From NCBI GenBank assembly GCA_039105265.1, contig JAPFFF010000013.1, forward strand, positions 2,666,001 to 2,730,000: a stretch of 64,000 bases of DNA, written 5' to 3'. The translations under genes and the position numbers were made by a program. This DNA comes from Tritrichomonas musculus (taxonomy: Eukaryota; Parabasalia; Tritrichomonadida; Tritrichomonadidae). Of this stretch, positions 1 through 10,018 are shown one piece after another; positions within the stretch are counted from its first letter, which is position 1, and each line of letters starts with the position of its first letter. A model generated the notes under the pieces. The model was given only the letters and a program-made list of their open reading frames with translations. It had not been told where the DNA came from and searched no databases.

Positions 1-631
1 TACTTATAGCTTTTATTAATCGATTATTATTGTTTTATATTTCCTTTTAAAAAATTATCATACTTTCTTTATTTTTTCTATTATAATTAGCGTTAATAAA
101 AGGTTTAGCCTCGTCTATATCTTCATAATGGTAAATATCTCTAAAAGTAATCACAAAATAGTCAATTTGTTAAACGAGAGGAAGATTATTCTTTTAAATA
201 TTTGATAGAGATTAATCAGTATTACTGCATAAAAGAAGGTCATTATGGCATCATGATTACAAAATGAATACTTATTTTGCATGGCACTAGGAAATTGCAT
301 GGAGTTTATTCACAAATGTTGAAAAAAAATTTAAATCTTCATCATCCAGTGCACATTAGGCTAATATGATGAAACCTAAGTAGTTATTATATATTAAAAA
401 TGCAATCAAATTGATAAAAGCGAGAAAACACTTGGAAACAAACTATAAAAAATTTTTTTATGCTTGGCCTTGACGGTTATAAAAAATAAATCATTCAATT
501 TTTTTGAATAGAAAATTTTGCAAAAGTTCGGAAAAAAATATTTATCAGAGTGTAAATACCTTTTTTTTTGCCATATCGATATATAACTGTTTTTTTAAAA
601 AAAATTTATTTTCGTTAACCATTTTTTTATT
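1..631. other. Intergenic, AT-rich, no gene seen
   Basis: This stretch is AT-rich with stops in all frames. I see no long reading frame, tandem array or inverted repeat in it. Its right end carries the promoter-proximal sequence of the first gene. Confidence 0.6.
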
Positions 632-636
632 TCACT
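632..636 (+). promoter_or_regulatory. Putative trichomonad Initiator (TCACT)
   Basis: TCACT lies 5 nt before the ATG of the F5/8-C gene. It fits the Inr core known from trichomonads (TCA, then pyrimidine, then T/A), which sits just upstream of start codons and sets the transcription start. This is a short motif in AT-rich DNA, so position is the main support. Confidence 0.5.
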
Positions 637-640
637 GAAA

Positions 641-1999
641 ATGGATTATACTCTTAGTATAGAGGGCTTAGCAGATATGCCTTTCGATAAATATGAAAAG
701 AATTTCACATTTGTGATCAATGGAAAAGAAAAAAAAACCAATCGGCTTATAGCTGATTTTTTATCTCCAATAATTCGACGTACTCATAATTCAGATGGCT
801 CAGATGATACATTTTGTATTACAATAAAAGATGACAAAAAAGAAGCGTCAATAGATGATGACGCAATTCTCAAAATATTTGAAGATTTTTTAAATCTATT
901 TAATTTTAAGTCACATTCGATTAATTCAACTCAGAAAAAATACTACAAAATCTTTTTTTACGAGCTTGGTAACATTACTGAATACTTTCGATTACAGCCA
1001 GAATATTTAACCGATATTAGTACAGATAATGTCATTGCCCGCATTCGAGAGTTCAATGAGATTAAGAACAGCAAAATGATTGAATTCCCCAAAGAAAATG
1101 AAATATACCAAGAATTAATTAAATTTGCATCCAATAATTTCGACTCACTAAACAAAGAAGAATTGATTCAGTTAGATGATATAGAGATCGAAGCAATCAT
1201 AAGTAGTAGTCACCTCAAATTGCAAAATGAAGACTGCCTTTTCAACTTTGTTGAAAGAATTTACAAAGAAGACAGTACCAAGTCGTTCCTGCTCGACCAC
1301 GTCATAATCAGAAACCTGAGCAAAGAGACACTCAAGCGATTCATGAATGAGCTCAGATACGATGACCTTGATGAAGTGATCTGGAAATCAATTTCATCTA
1401 TCGTCCTCAGCCAAGAAAATATGAAGAAAGAAGAGAGAAAAGGAAGGTACAAGGACTCAGGAGTGATTCGCAGTTTCGAATTCAAAAGTGAAAACAAATT
1501 CAATGGAATACTGAAGTATTTGAGTAAAGAGACAAACGGAAACATCCTTGAAAACGGAACAGTTGGAGTAACAGCAACTTCTGTCTGCAGTGACTATCCA
1601 CTCAAAAATCTTGTTGATTTCAATAAAGGCTCATCTTACTTCAGGTCCGGCGATGATGTGCAGACGATCACTTTTGATTTCAAAGACAAGAAGATTCAGG
1701 TGACAGACTACTCAATCCAGACAGGCACCGATGGCGCAAACGGAGGACATCTGAAGAGCTGGGCAATTGAGGTCTCAGAGGACGGTGAAAAATGGACAGA
1801 AATTGATCATCGCGAAAACGATTCATCTTTGAATGGCGACAGTAAGTCAGCCACATTCAGCGCCCAAAACAAAAACAGCAATTTTTATCAGTTTGTTCGG
1901 CTTCGCCAGATTGGCTTCCCATGGGCGGGAAAACAACTTCGCATTGAAATGCGGTACATTGAATTCTTTGGTCGTTTGAAGCAGCCATCATCCAAGTAG
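641..1999 (+). CDS. F5/8 type C (discoidin-like) domain protein with BTB-like N-terminus
   Basis: 452 residues, intronless. The C-terminal part (about 300-452) reads as a coagulation factor 5/8 type C (galactose-binding-like) beta-sandwich: it has the N-terminal loop around NLVDFN, a strand ending in ITFDF, the LKSWAIEVSEDGEKWTEID segment typical of the family, and a closing region RYIEFFGRL. The N-terminal 140 residues look like the BTB/POZ-like module that precedes this domain in many trichomonad proteins (FTFVINGKEKKTNRLIADFLSP). No signal peptide or membrane segment is visible, so it is probably cytoplasmic; the ligand is unknown. The start is supported by an Inr 5 nt upstream. Base composition shifts inside the gene: the first 600 bases are AT-rich like the surroundings, while about 1250-1999 is clearly richer in G+C. 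Family assignment is fairly sure; biological role is not. Confidence 0.8.
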   Translation: MDYTLSIEGLADMPFDKYEKNFTFVINGKEKKTNRLIADFLSPIIRRTHNSDGSDDTFCITIKDDKKEASIDDDAILKIFEDFLNLFNFKSHSINSTQKKYYKIFFYELGNITEYFRLQPEYLTDISTDNVIARIREFNEIKNSKMIEFPKENEIYQELIKFASNNFDSLNKEELIQLDDIEIEAIISSSHLKLQNEDCLFNFVERIYKEDSTKSFLLDHVIIRNLSKETLKRFMNELRYDDLDEVIWKSISSIVLSQENMKKEERKGRYKDSGVIRSFEFKSENKFNGILKYLSKETNGNILENGTVGVTATSVCSDYPLKNLVDFNKGSSYFRSGDDVQTITFDFKDKKIQVTDYSIQTGTDGANGGHLKSWAIEVSEDGEKWTEIDHRENDSSLNGDSKSATFSAQNKNSNFYQFVRLRQIGFPWAGKQLRIEMRYIEFFGRLKQPSSK

Positions 2000-3957
2000 A
2001 CAGCGCTAATGCTAAAAAGGAAGAATTATGCAAGCGCAGACTAATGATGAAGTCATTTAAAAATAAAAACAGATAAAAAGAACATTTTCATTTAAAGAAA
2101 ACATACAATTATTGATACACTATAACCATTTTTTCTTTCTTTTTTATTTAACATTTTCACCGACTTTCCAATGATCTTTGTGATCTACTATTACATTATT
2201 AAGGGTAAGCTTAAATTTCTCTCAATTTTTTGAATAGAAGAAAAAATTCAAAAGTTAATATTTTTGATATTTTTTTATAAAAATAGAATAAGAATAAAAA
2301 AATATCAGAAGAATTTTTTTTATTAAAAACAAACTCTTATAGAAAATTTTTTGATTTTAATATCTCGTGAAATAAAGAAGAAAAATACAAATTCTCAGGC
2401 CAAAACTAATATTTTTTGTCGATAACTTTATTGGGATATATGGGATAAAACAATTATGATTGTATAATTATAGAAGAAGAACATTTTTTTGTTTTTGAAT
2501 ATTCAATGTACACAAATTTTGAATTATTATATTTTTATTATTTCAATTTTTAAATAATCAATTTAAATATAAAGGAATAAAAAAATCCGGTTCATCGACT
2601 TGTTCAATATATGATAATGTCAGGATATCACATAGAATATGATTATTCCTCAATCCGTATAATTGCCTTATATTTGAATTGTTGTATCGAAATTACTATA
2701 ATAGATTATTTTATATTATTTGATAAGGTATATGGCATAAACTTATAAAATGCATAAGAATTCAATAATAACATTTTTGGTGAATAATTGCTAAAATTGG
2801 ATGAAAATTTGGTTTATTTTAAATCAGATGAAGCAAACAATGATGATTGAATTAGACATTTATCTTATAAATCAATATTTAAGTTACTTAATGAATTTTT
2901 AGAACTTTTTACAAAAACACTAACAAAATTCGTCGATACATGTATTAAATATTGATATAAAATCTATATTTTTCAAAAAAAAATATATCAATTATATGCA
3001 TTATAAATTGTATTTTTGCATTATAACGATTAAAAAGGAATAAGTATTTTTTATTTTGAGAAAAAGTTAAAAAAAGAAAAGATAAAGATAGAAAAGTATT
3101 CAATTTTAAAATCTGACACAATTTATTAAATAATGAGTTTTTTTTAGATTTTTTAATTTATTTAAGCATAAAATAAAAATTCGTCTCGGCCATTTTTTTT
3201 ATTTTAAATAAATTCACATATTTCACTCTAGGTGATTGATATCTCAACTTTCACGCAAGATTAAAATATTTTGTCAGGCCAAAACTAATATTTTTCGATG
3301 TTAATTATTATAAATATGACACAATGTTGTATCTTTCTAATTCATCGAAATGGTGATTATTGATTCACCAAGATTCCATTTATCAAAAAAATATAAATAC
3401 TTGCAATAAATTTTTTATTAATATAAACCAAGCAAACACTCCGAAATGCTTATAAAGCCTTTTATGCTCCAAAAATTGATTTAAAAATTTTTTTTACATC
3501 TTCATAATAAATTGAATATAAATTATTTTTAATCTTTCAAAATTGAATAACGAATAAAATAAATAAAATTATCAAATTTTGACTGAAGTTTGTTCAAAGC
3601 TTACCCTTAATAAACTAAATGTGTATGACAATATGAGAATAAATATTGCTTTTTCCTGTTGAATTCCTTAGTTTACTGCAAAATTGGAAAATATTTCTTT
3701 TTTAATTACTAGATTTAATTACAAAAAGAATAGAGTCTCTATATGCATATATTAAAATAAGAATAATAATAATTATAATTTAAAATATATTAAAAATGCT
3801 TTTATTTAAAGATTTTTTAATTAAATAAATAGTATATTTTGATTTTTTGAATAAAATTTAATAATTCAAAAAAATTCAGAAAATGAACGGTTTTCTTTTG
3901 AAATGAAAATCTAATTTTCAATTGATATTTTGACAATAGAGAATACGTTTTCAAAAA
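2000..3957. other. 1.96-kb gene-free gap, mostly a TIR-bounded element
   Basis: No coding frame of note. Most of the gap is occupied by the inverted-repeat-bounded segment 2198-3611 described separately; the remainder is AT-rich flank. Confidence 0.6.
2199..3610. mobile_element. Non-coding TA-flanked element, TIR TTAAGGGTAAGCTT
   Basis: A 17-bp perfect inverted repeat occurs at 2196-2212 and 3597-3613. Reading the outermost TA on each side (2197-2198 and 3611-3612) as the target duplication leaves a 14-bp TIR, TTAAGGGTAAGCTT, around a 1.41-kb interior. There is no reading frame inside, so this would be a non-autonomous DNA transposon with Tc1/mariner-style TA target choice. The repeats are short and the TA sits in a symmetric context, so the boundary is approximate. 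A second segment in this window (19327-20842) has ends that also begin TTAAGGG. Confidence 0.5.
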
Positions 3958-5202
3958 ATGTTACAGATCGACAAAAACCATCAATTCGTGGATGGAGTTT
4001 TCCTTCTCAAACTTATAAATCCTACCTCTATATCATTAATTGCAATGTCGAAAGGAATCAATAATTTTTTTGACGATATTAAATCATTTGAATATTGTTC
4101 GCCATCATCAGAGTATCAAATAAAAAAAGAGTGTATTTTTGTTTTTAACAACGAAAATTTTTTTTATTATACACTTTATTTTCAATATCAGCAAGAAATA
4201 TATGAGCTTGTAATAAAATCATATCAAAGGTGCGTTCATTTTTTCATAACCTTTTTAACACAATTATTTTCCTTTTTTTGTGAAGATAATTCAGCTAATA
4301 ATCCAAACAGCATCTTTAATTTAGCACAAATTCTAATATCAGAATGGCCAACCACTTTTAAAGCGAAGATGAACATCGCATTTCCATACCAAAAGAGCAA
4401 ATATACTTTTACAAACTCAGATTTCACCTACTATCATTTCAATCCCACAAAATTTTTCACATTAAAATTATGTTCACAAATTTTTTTTAATTTATTTACA
4501 GCAAGACCGATTTTACTTGTTGCTCCAGATGCTTCAATTGGATGTGAAGCCTGTTTTTCAGCACTTTCGTTATTTCACCCACTTGGCTATGAAGAGCCGA
4601 TGATTTTATGGCTCAGAAAAGATGATCCGCGCTACATTGAAATTTTGAAAGCAAAAGGGAAGTCCCCGTATCTTGTAGTTGTTACAGATGATCATGAAGA
4701 AATTGAATCCAAATTCGACCTCGTTATTCCTATTAAAGGAACCTACAAAATTGATCGTCATTTTGAGAGCACTTTTCATGACTATGTAAAGAAAATTTTT
4801 CTGACTATTCAAGATGAACTTTTCAATCAATTGATTAGAAATCCATACAGCGACATCTTGAACTTGCCATGGACAGGGGAAAGTATGGAGGAGGTTCTGA
4901 AAAACCCGAAATTTCAATTCATGCCGAATATTGAAAGTTTGAAACTTTTTGAAAGGTCAAAATCAGTTAAGAATTGGAGATTGAGAAGATGCGACATGGA
5001 GGCATTGAGAAATATTCTTTTACAATGCGATGACATTTGTTTTGAAGATTTAAGTGTTGAAAATTTGGAAATATTATTTGATTTCCTTAAATCAATGAAA
5101 AAAAATTTCAAAAATGACATGCATATGAAGGCTGTTATTAAGAAACATTCTTCAATTGTATCGAGCATTTTGAAAAAAGTTGTAACCAATAATATTAATT
5201 AA
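3958..5202 (+). CDS. DENN-domain-like protein (tentative)
   Basis: 414 residues, no signal peptide or membrane span. The middle (about 180-262) resembles the core DENN fold: RPILLVAPDASIGCEACFSA, then a strand-rich stretch ending in SPYLVVVTD and KFDLVIPI, followed by an acidic helix-rich C-terminus. The N-terminal 110 residues could be the longin-like uDENN module. DENN proteins act as exchange factors or regulators for Rab GTPases in membrane traffic; that role here is inference from weak pattern similarity. No clean Inr sits at the start (TCAAA 5 nt upstream is off-consensus). A profile comparison against AVL9, DENND6 and FLCN-type DENN families would decide it. If that fails it stands as a hypothetical protein. 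Confidence 0.65.
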   Translation: MLQIDKNHQFVDGVFLLKLINPTSISLIAMSKGINNFFDDIKSFEYCSPSSEYQIKKECIFVFNNENFFYYTLYFQYQQEIYELVIKSYQRCVHFFITFLTQLFSFFCEDNSANNPNSIFNLAQILISEWPTTFKAKMNIAFPYQKSKYTFTNSDFTYYHFNPTKFFTLKLCSQIFFNLFTARPILLVAPDASIGCEACFSALSLFHPLGYEEPMILWLRKDDPRYIEILKAKGKSPYLVVVTDDHEEIESKFDLVIPIKGTYKIDRHFESTFHDYVKKIFLTIQDELFNQLIRNPYSDILNLPWTGESMEEVLKNPKFQFMPNIESLKLFERSKSVKNWRLRRCDMEALRNILLQCDDICFEDLSVENLEILFDFLKSMKKNFKNDMHMKAVIKKHSSIVSSILKKVVTNNIN

Positions 5203-5502
5203 TTTCGTGATTTATGTTTTATAAACTTTAGTTTTTGTTTTAATAATAATATTTTACTATATACTTTCCTCCTTAAAAAACATTTGAAAACTAAAATTTT
5301 CGTCATACTTTTTTGAAGACAACATCATTGATCTTTAAAATTTAAAAATAGAGCTGTTTTTGTTCGTGAAGAGACTTTCATTATTTGAATTAAATAAAGT
5401 GAGTTTTTAATAGCTTCAAATATAAGTTAATTAAATTCAATTTGACTTTTTGGGGATATTTTGGTTCTGACCAAATAAATTCAGAATTTAATAATAACTT
5501 GA

Positions 5503-7683
5503 ATGAGCAAATATGAAGTAATACATTCTTTTAAACCAATTATTCGGCAAAACAAAAGCATAATTTTCAAAGGGAAGAAGTATCCAATTGATTTTCAATT
5601 ATTGGAACATAACTCAAATTATTTCTATCGTAGACGTCATTTATTTGAATATCAAGAGGACATAAATCTTGAAGAGGAATTCACAGATATTTCAGAAGAA
5701 TCGATTAAAGAATTCATCTCATCTATTCAAAATGAAAGATTTGTTCTTAATCAGGATAATCTTTTCCCACTTCACATTTTATCTATAAAATATGATGTTC
5801 CATTATTAAAAAAGATCACCGACGAAGTCATCAAAAAGTATGACGAGAATTTTATTTTTCAAACAATTCAATTCAAGTATTCAATTATAAACGGCCGGCT
5901 TAATACAAACAACAATAACGTGATTTGTGATGACGACTTTGAGATTAATCTTCTAGAAGAAGAAGAAGAAATTGCTAACAATTTTTTTGAATATGTCAAC
6001 AAAGACGAATTAAGCAAACTTCCGGTTGATTTTTTATACCGAGTTGTCAACAACAAAAGGGTGAACCAAGCCAATATGAGTGAACAAGAAAGTAAAGAAT
6101 ATATTGAGTTCATATTCAAATGCTTAGATGAGCACAAGCAAGAAGGATCTGTTTTATTATTAAATCTTGATATCGAATATAATCGAATTGAAATCTTTGA
6201 ACAACTTGTTCATAAATATTCAAATCACATTGATTTTGGCATGATTAATCCAGCTTTATATATGAAAACGTCGATTAACATAATGAAAGATCTTTTAACA
6301 ACACGTGAAAATACAACTCTATTGAAAGAAGAACTGCAAAATATTTTAAATGAAAAGGCAATTATTGAGCAAGAAAAAGAAAAAATTTTATTATATAAAC
6401 AACAACTAGAAATCGAACTGGATGAAGAAAGGAAAAAAATACAAAAATTGCTGGAAAACCAAAAAAAGCAGACCAAAGAAAAAGAAGAGCTTATCTCAGA
6501 AAATAAATTTTTAAAAGAGAGAATAACTCAATACGAAGAAGAAAAATCAAATGAAAATATGTTTATAAGTGAATTTAACTCAGCACCATTAAGAACAAAA
6601 GAATTATTTATTCAAGATTTGAAGAAAGAAAATCTAAGAGAAAGACTGGAATTTTTCGAAAAGATTGAACGACTTCTTGAATACTTAAAGATTTCATCAA
6701 AATTTGATGAGATGAATATTGAAATATCTTCTGAAAAAGAAGAAAAAATAAATGATATCAAAGAAGAAAGTCACATAAAAATAAAATATAAAGTTATTGA
6801 AAATCTTTTCAATGAAAAAAGATTGAACACAAAAGAATTTTGTGATATTTTGAATACATTCAAATATACTATTATTGAAATCAAATATCCGGGAATCACA
6901 TTCGATGATATATATAAAGAAGTGATAAATATTACCAAACGAAAGAAAAATGAAATAAAAATTTGCATTTTTATTAGTGGAATCAATCAAACAGACTATT
7001 CTTTTCAAAATAATAGAAACATTAATTTCATTCAGCTAGATTCAACGGTTAAAGAAATCATTGGAGAAAATGATAAAGGATCATTTAAAGGATGCTCATC
7101 ACTAGTACAAATATCAATTCCATCATCAGTGATTAAAATTGGAAACAATGCTTTTTATAAATGTTCATCGTTAACACAAATATCTATTCCATCATCTGTT
7201 ACTTCAGTTTGCATTGGTGCTTTTGAAGGTTGCACTTCATTGAAGCAAGTATCATTTGTAATTCCATCACTTGTGTCTTCTATTGATGAATATTCATTCA
7301 GAGGATGTTCATCACTAATTCAAATATCTATTCCACAATCTGTAACTTCAATTGGAATCGGCGCTTTTGATGGATGCACTTCATTAACGAAGATATCAAT
7401 TCCTTCATTTATCACTTCAATTGGATTGGGAGCTTTCTGCGGATGCTCATCATTAACACAGATATCATTTGAAAATCCATCATTTTTGATTTCAATAGGA
7501 GATTACGCCTTCAATGGATGCTCAGCATTGACCAAAATATCGATTCCATCGTCTGTGATCGAAATTGGAAATAATGCCTTCTGTGGTTGTCCATCATTGG
7601 AGCAAATACTTATTCCATCATTATTTAATAGACAAAGAGATAGACTCGGAATTTCATCGAGTGTAAAAATTGAAAATCTTTAA
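5503..7683 (+). CDS. BTB-like / coiled-coil / BspA-type leucine-rich-repeat protein
   Basis: 726 residues in three parts. Residues about 15-115 look like a BTB/POZ-type module (FKGKKYPIDFQLLEHNS, then the helix-rich half). Residues about 275-350 are a highly charged coiled coil, rich in E, K, Q and L with heptad spacing. Residues about 515-705 are seven or more LRR_5 (BspA/TpLRR) units with the frame C.SL..I.IPSSV..IG..AF.GC. The same LRR class occurs in 38451-40182 and in the C-terminus of 44289-46445. No signal peptide is visible and it ends just after the LRR block, so it is probably an intracellular scaffold rather than a surface adhesin. Domain calls are confident; function is unknown. 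Confidence 0.85.
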   Translation: MSKYEVIHSFKPIIRQNKSIIFKGKKYPIDFQLLEHNSNYFYRRRHLFEYQEDINLEEEFTDISEESIKEFISSIQNERFVLNQDNLFPLHILSIKYDVPLLKKITDEVIKKYDENFIFQTIQFKYSIINGRLNTNNNNVICDDDFEINLLEEEEEIANNFFEYVNKDELSKLPVDFLYRVVNNKRVNQANMSEQESKEYIEFIFKCLDEHKQEGSVLLLNLDIEYNRIEIFEQLVHKYSNHIDFGMINPALYMKTSINIMKDLLTTRENTTLLKEELQNILNEKAIIEQEKEKILLYKQQLEIELDEERKKIQKLLENQKKQTKEKEELISENKFLKERITQYEEEKSNENMFISEFNSAPLRTKELFIQDLKKENLRERLEFFEKIERLLEYLKISSKFDEMNIEISSEKEEKINDIKEESHIKIKYKVIENLFNEKRLNTKEFCDILNTFKYTIIEIKYPGITFDDIYKEVINITKRKKNEIKICIFISGINQTDYSFQNNRNINFIQLDSTVKEIIGENDKGSFKGCSSLVQISIPSSVIKIGNNAFYKCSSLTQISIPSSVTSVCIGAFEGCTSLKQVSFVIPSLVSSIDEYSFRGCSSLIQISIPQSVTSIGIGAFDGCTSLTKISIPSFITSIGLGAFCGCSSLTQISFENPSFLISIGDYAFNGCSALTKISIPSSVIEIGNNAFCGCPSLEQILIPSLFNRQRDRLGISSSVKIENL

Positions 7684-7767
7684 AAATATATTCATAAATA
7701 TTATTTTAATTTGTGAGGTAATTTTATTTAAAACTTTTTAGTATTTGATCTTTTTAGAAGAAATTTT

Positions 7768-7809
7768 AGCTCAAAATGGTCTTCTGATTAGTGCTGACCA
7801 TTTTGAGCT
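7768..7809. repeat. 14-bp perfect hairpin downstream of the LRR gene
   Basis: AGCTCAAAATGGTC and its exact complement are separated by a 14-nt loop, 85 nt after the stop codon of the upstream gene. It could be an RNA hairpin in the 3' flank or the remnant of a small inverted-repeat element. No target duplication is evident. Confidence 0.6.
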
Positions 7810-7856
7810 GAATAAAATGACATGAACTTTGATTCAAATATCACAAAATTAGGGGG

Positions 7857-8252
7857 AATCGTATTTTTCTACACCACTTTTTGAAAACTTTTAAACTTTT
7901 TGAATACTTTTTCATGCATTTTTTATTCAATTTTTGCTAAATAAAGCATAAATATTTAGTTCAAATGGCTTCCCGATTCATCCAGCAATTCAAGGAACCT
8001 GATTCGGCTTCGCACAGCCCCGTGGTGATCACTGGTGCGTATATTCCTGAAAAATTATGTTAAAATAAAAAAAAAAATTATATCAAAAAAAGCAAATAGT
8101 TAAAATTTTAGTGAAAAATTTAAATTTACGATTTTTTTGGTTAATTTTCTTAATAGAGTAAGTCAAATTTCACCTTAAGATGGTGGCTTTTTACTTTTCA
8201 TGTGTAGCTACACATGGAAACCATTCAAAAAGTGGCGTAGAAAAAAACGATT
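7857..8252. mobile_element. 396-bp TIR unit enclosing a short coding fragment
   Basis: 29-bp inverted repeats (7857-7885 and 8224-8252; 27 of 29 positions agree) begin AATCG and contain CACTTTTTGAA. They bracket a 396-bp unit. Inside is a short ATG frame (7965-8063) that is richer in G+C than its surroundings and looks like the 5' end of a real gene. I see no target-site duplication. The arrangement resembles a MITE that captured host sequence (Pack-type), but with one copy and no duplication this is inference. Confidence 0.4.
7965..8063 (+). pseudogene. 32-codon gene fragment inside the TIR unit
   Basis: The frame starts MASRFIQQFKEPDSASHSP and stops after 32 codons. Codon choice is unlike the AT-saturated flanks (tcc, cag, ttc, aag, ccc, gtg, atc), as expected for a piece of a well-expressed host gene. 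It ends in an AT-rich stretch with no 5' splice-site-like GTATGT, so I read it as a captured or truncated 5' fragment rather than exon 1 of a split gene. I do not recognise the parent. Confidence 0.4.
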
Positions 8253-8613
8253 TTGAATGAAAAAATTTTTCTCTATTTTTGGAAATTATTCTCTGTATCC
8301 GATAGGGAGTGATTTTGGAAATTATCAATTTATTAACGGAAAACAGCCTTGATACAACTATGGATATTAATCAAAAATATCAAAATTTGAAAATTATTAA
8401 TCAACAAAAAGCAAAATCAAATGAAAATACGCTTTTTTCTTTAAAAAAAATGATGTTAAAACAAAATAACAATATAATATTGCCATTAAATTACAATATT
8501 TATAATTAAAAAATGAATATCTTTAGCAATATATTTCTATTAAAATATTTTTGAATTAATGAATTCAATAATACATTGAAAATTTAAAAGAACAAGGTCA
8601 AATAATAAATTGT
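8253..8613. other. Gap before the glycosyltransferase gene
   Basis: A 66-codon open frame at 8309-8509 is rich in N, K and I and has no recognisable domain. I treat it as chance in AT-rich DNA. Nothing else is visible. Confidence 0.5.
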
Positions 8614-9540
8614 ATGGATTTGTGCTATATCATCTTCAAAACTACTTTTAAAGAATTTTTTTTAATACTTGCTACTTCGCTTTTATTAATTTATGGTATA
8701 TTTTTTATATTTACAGCGAACGATTTTTTCCTATTTCCACAATTTCTATTTTCTTACAGATCTATGGCTGGATTTTCTATCATTGTTATATCATTTGAAA
8801 AGCGAATTAAAGTTTTGAATACTTTTCTTAATTTTACCTTAACAAATCCACCCATGTCATTACATGAAATTATTATATCTTGGGGATCAGATGACGAAAC
8901 AATCATTAAAGACATAGTGCAAAATCACAAAACATTATCCATTAAAAACAACATCTTATTACGTTATTCCATTTCAAATGATAAAACATTAAGTAGAAAA
9001 TTTCGAGATGCTACAAGTATAAAGACAAGCACTGTACTTGCCATTGATGATGATATTCTGATGCCCCCAGAAAATGTCGAATACGGCTTCCAGATCTGGA
9101 GAAAACATCCAACACAACTTGTCGGTTATTTAGCACGTTACATCACCATTCAAAAAGCCGGTATAAATGGTCAGTGGGATAATTTGACTTATGATGTTCC
9201 TGGCAGTTTTGACAGAATTAGATTAATCTTAACAAACGTTGCTTTCGTGAGTAGAAAGCTTGCTTTGGCTTTTTATGAACAGAAGTATTCAAAAAGTTTA
9301 AAAATTGTTCATGAAATGAATAATTGCGATGACATTCTGATGAACTTCGTTGCAATGGATGTGTCAAATTTGTCTGCTGTTTTTGTTTTACGTAGTTATG
9401 AACATATCGGATTTGACGGCCTCTCGACAACAACAAGAGTCAGTCATTTTCTAAACAGAACAATTTGTGTGAATAAATTTTATCATAATTTTGGTAGATA
9501 CCCTCCAATTGTGCCAAAAGATTGTATATATCTTAAATAG
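8614..9540 (+). CDS. GT64 exostosin-like glycosyltransferase, type II membrane protein
   Basis: 308 residues. Residues about 14-36 form a single hydrophobic anchor after a short cytoplasmic N-terminus, the topology of a Golgi/ER glycosyltransferase. The catalytic part matches the GT64 (EXT/EXTL C-terminal) pattern: a metal-binding DDD at 145-147 in LAIDDDILMPPENVEYGF, the following QIWRKHP segment, and a CDDILMNF block near 238-245. Family members transfer N-acetylhexosamine from UDP-sugars onto glycans in the secretory pathway. Length fits a stand-alone GT64 domain without the GT47 half of animal exostosins. Acceptor is unknown; a role in surface glycoconjugate synthesis is inference. Confidence 0.85.
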   Translation: MDLCYIIFKTTFKEFFLILATSLLLIYGIFFIFTANDFFLFPQFLFSYRSMAGFSIIVISFEKRIKVLNTFLNFTLTNPPMSLHEIIISWGSDDETIIKDIVQNHKTLSIKNNILLRYSISNDKTLSRKFRDATSIKTSTVLAIDDDILMPPENVEYGFQIWRKHPTQLVGYLARYITIQKAGINGQWDNLTYDVPGSFDRIRLILTNVAFVSRKLALAFYEQKYSKSLKIVHEMNNCDDILMNFVAMDVSNLSAVFVLRSYEHIGFDGLSTTTRVSHFLNRTICVNKFYHNFGRYPPIVPKDCIYLK

Positions 9541-10018
9541 ATTTAGATTGTATTGTTGAATTCATTAAGATTAAAAAAATAATATTGTTTTTTAAAGCAT
9601 TTCCCCTCTATTAATATTGAAAATTATATTTCTCAAATAAATGATCAAAAGCAAGACTTTTTTCAAATCAATAAATAATTATTATAGCAAAATTGAAGCC
9701 TAGATTTGAACAGTAAAATTTAAAAAGTAACAAACAATTTTTTATAGATTTCTAATAAAGTTATCCAAAAAAGTTGTTGTGATAATAATTTGAAAATCAA
9801 ATCATTCAATTTTTATTCAGTTTTTAATATATGAATGAATACTATTGGATTTTAATTTAAATTCGAATGATTTTTCTTTTTTTCATATCAGTATATCAAA
9901 TTATTATTCATAAGAAGAAAAATTCTATTGATTTTTTTTTTTTAAATGTTTATATGGCCAGCTCTTTGAATAATCTAACGTTTTTTTCATGTAATTATGG
10001 TTATATTTTATACTTCAA
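9541..10018. other. Intergenic, nothing recognised
   Basis: AT-rich spacer between two plus-strand genes. No repeat, RNA gene or reading frame is apparent. Confidence 0.6.

Noticed and set aside
8309-8509. 66-codon open frame before the glycosyltransferase
   Set aside because: Low-complexity N/K/I composition, no Inr and no domain.
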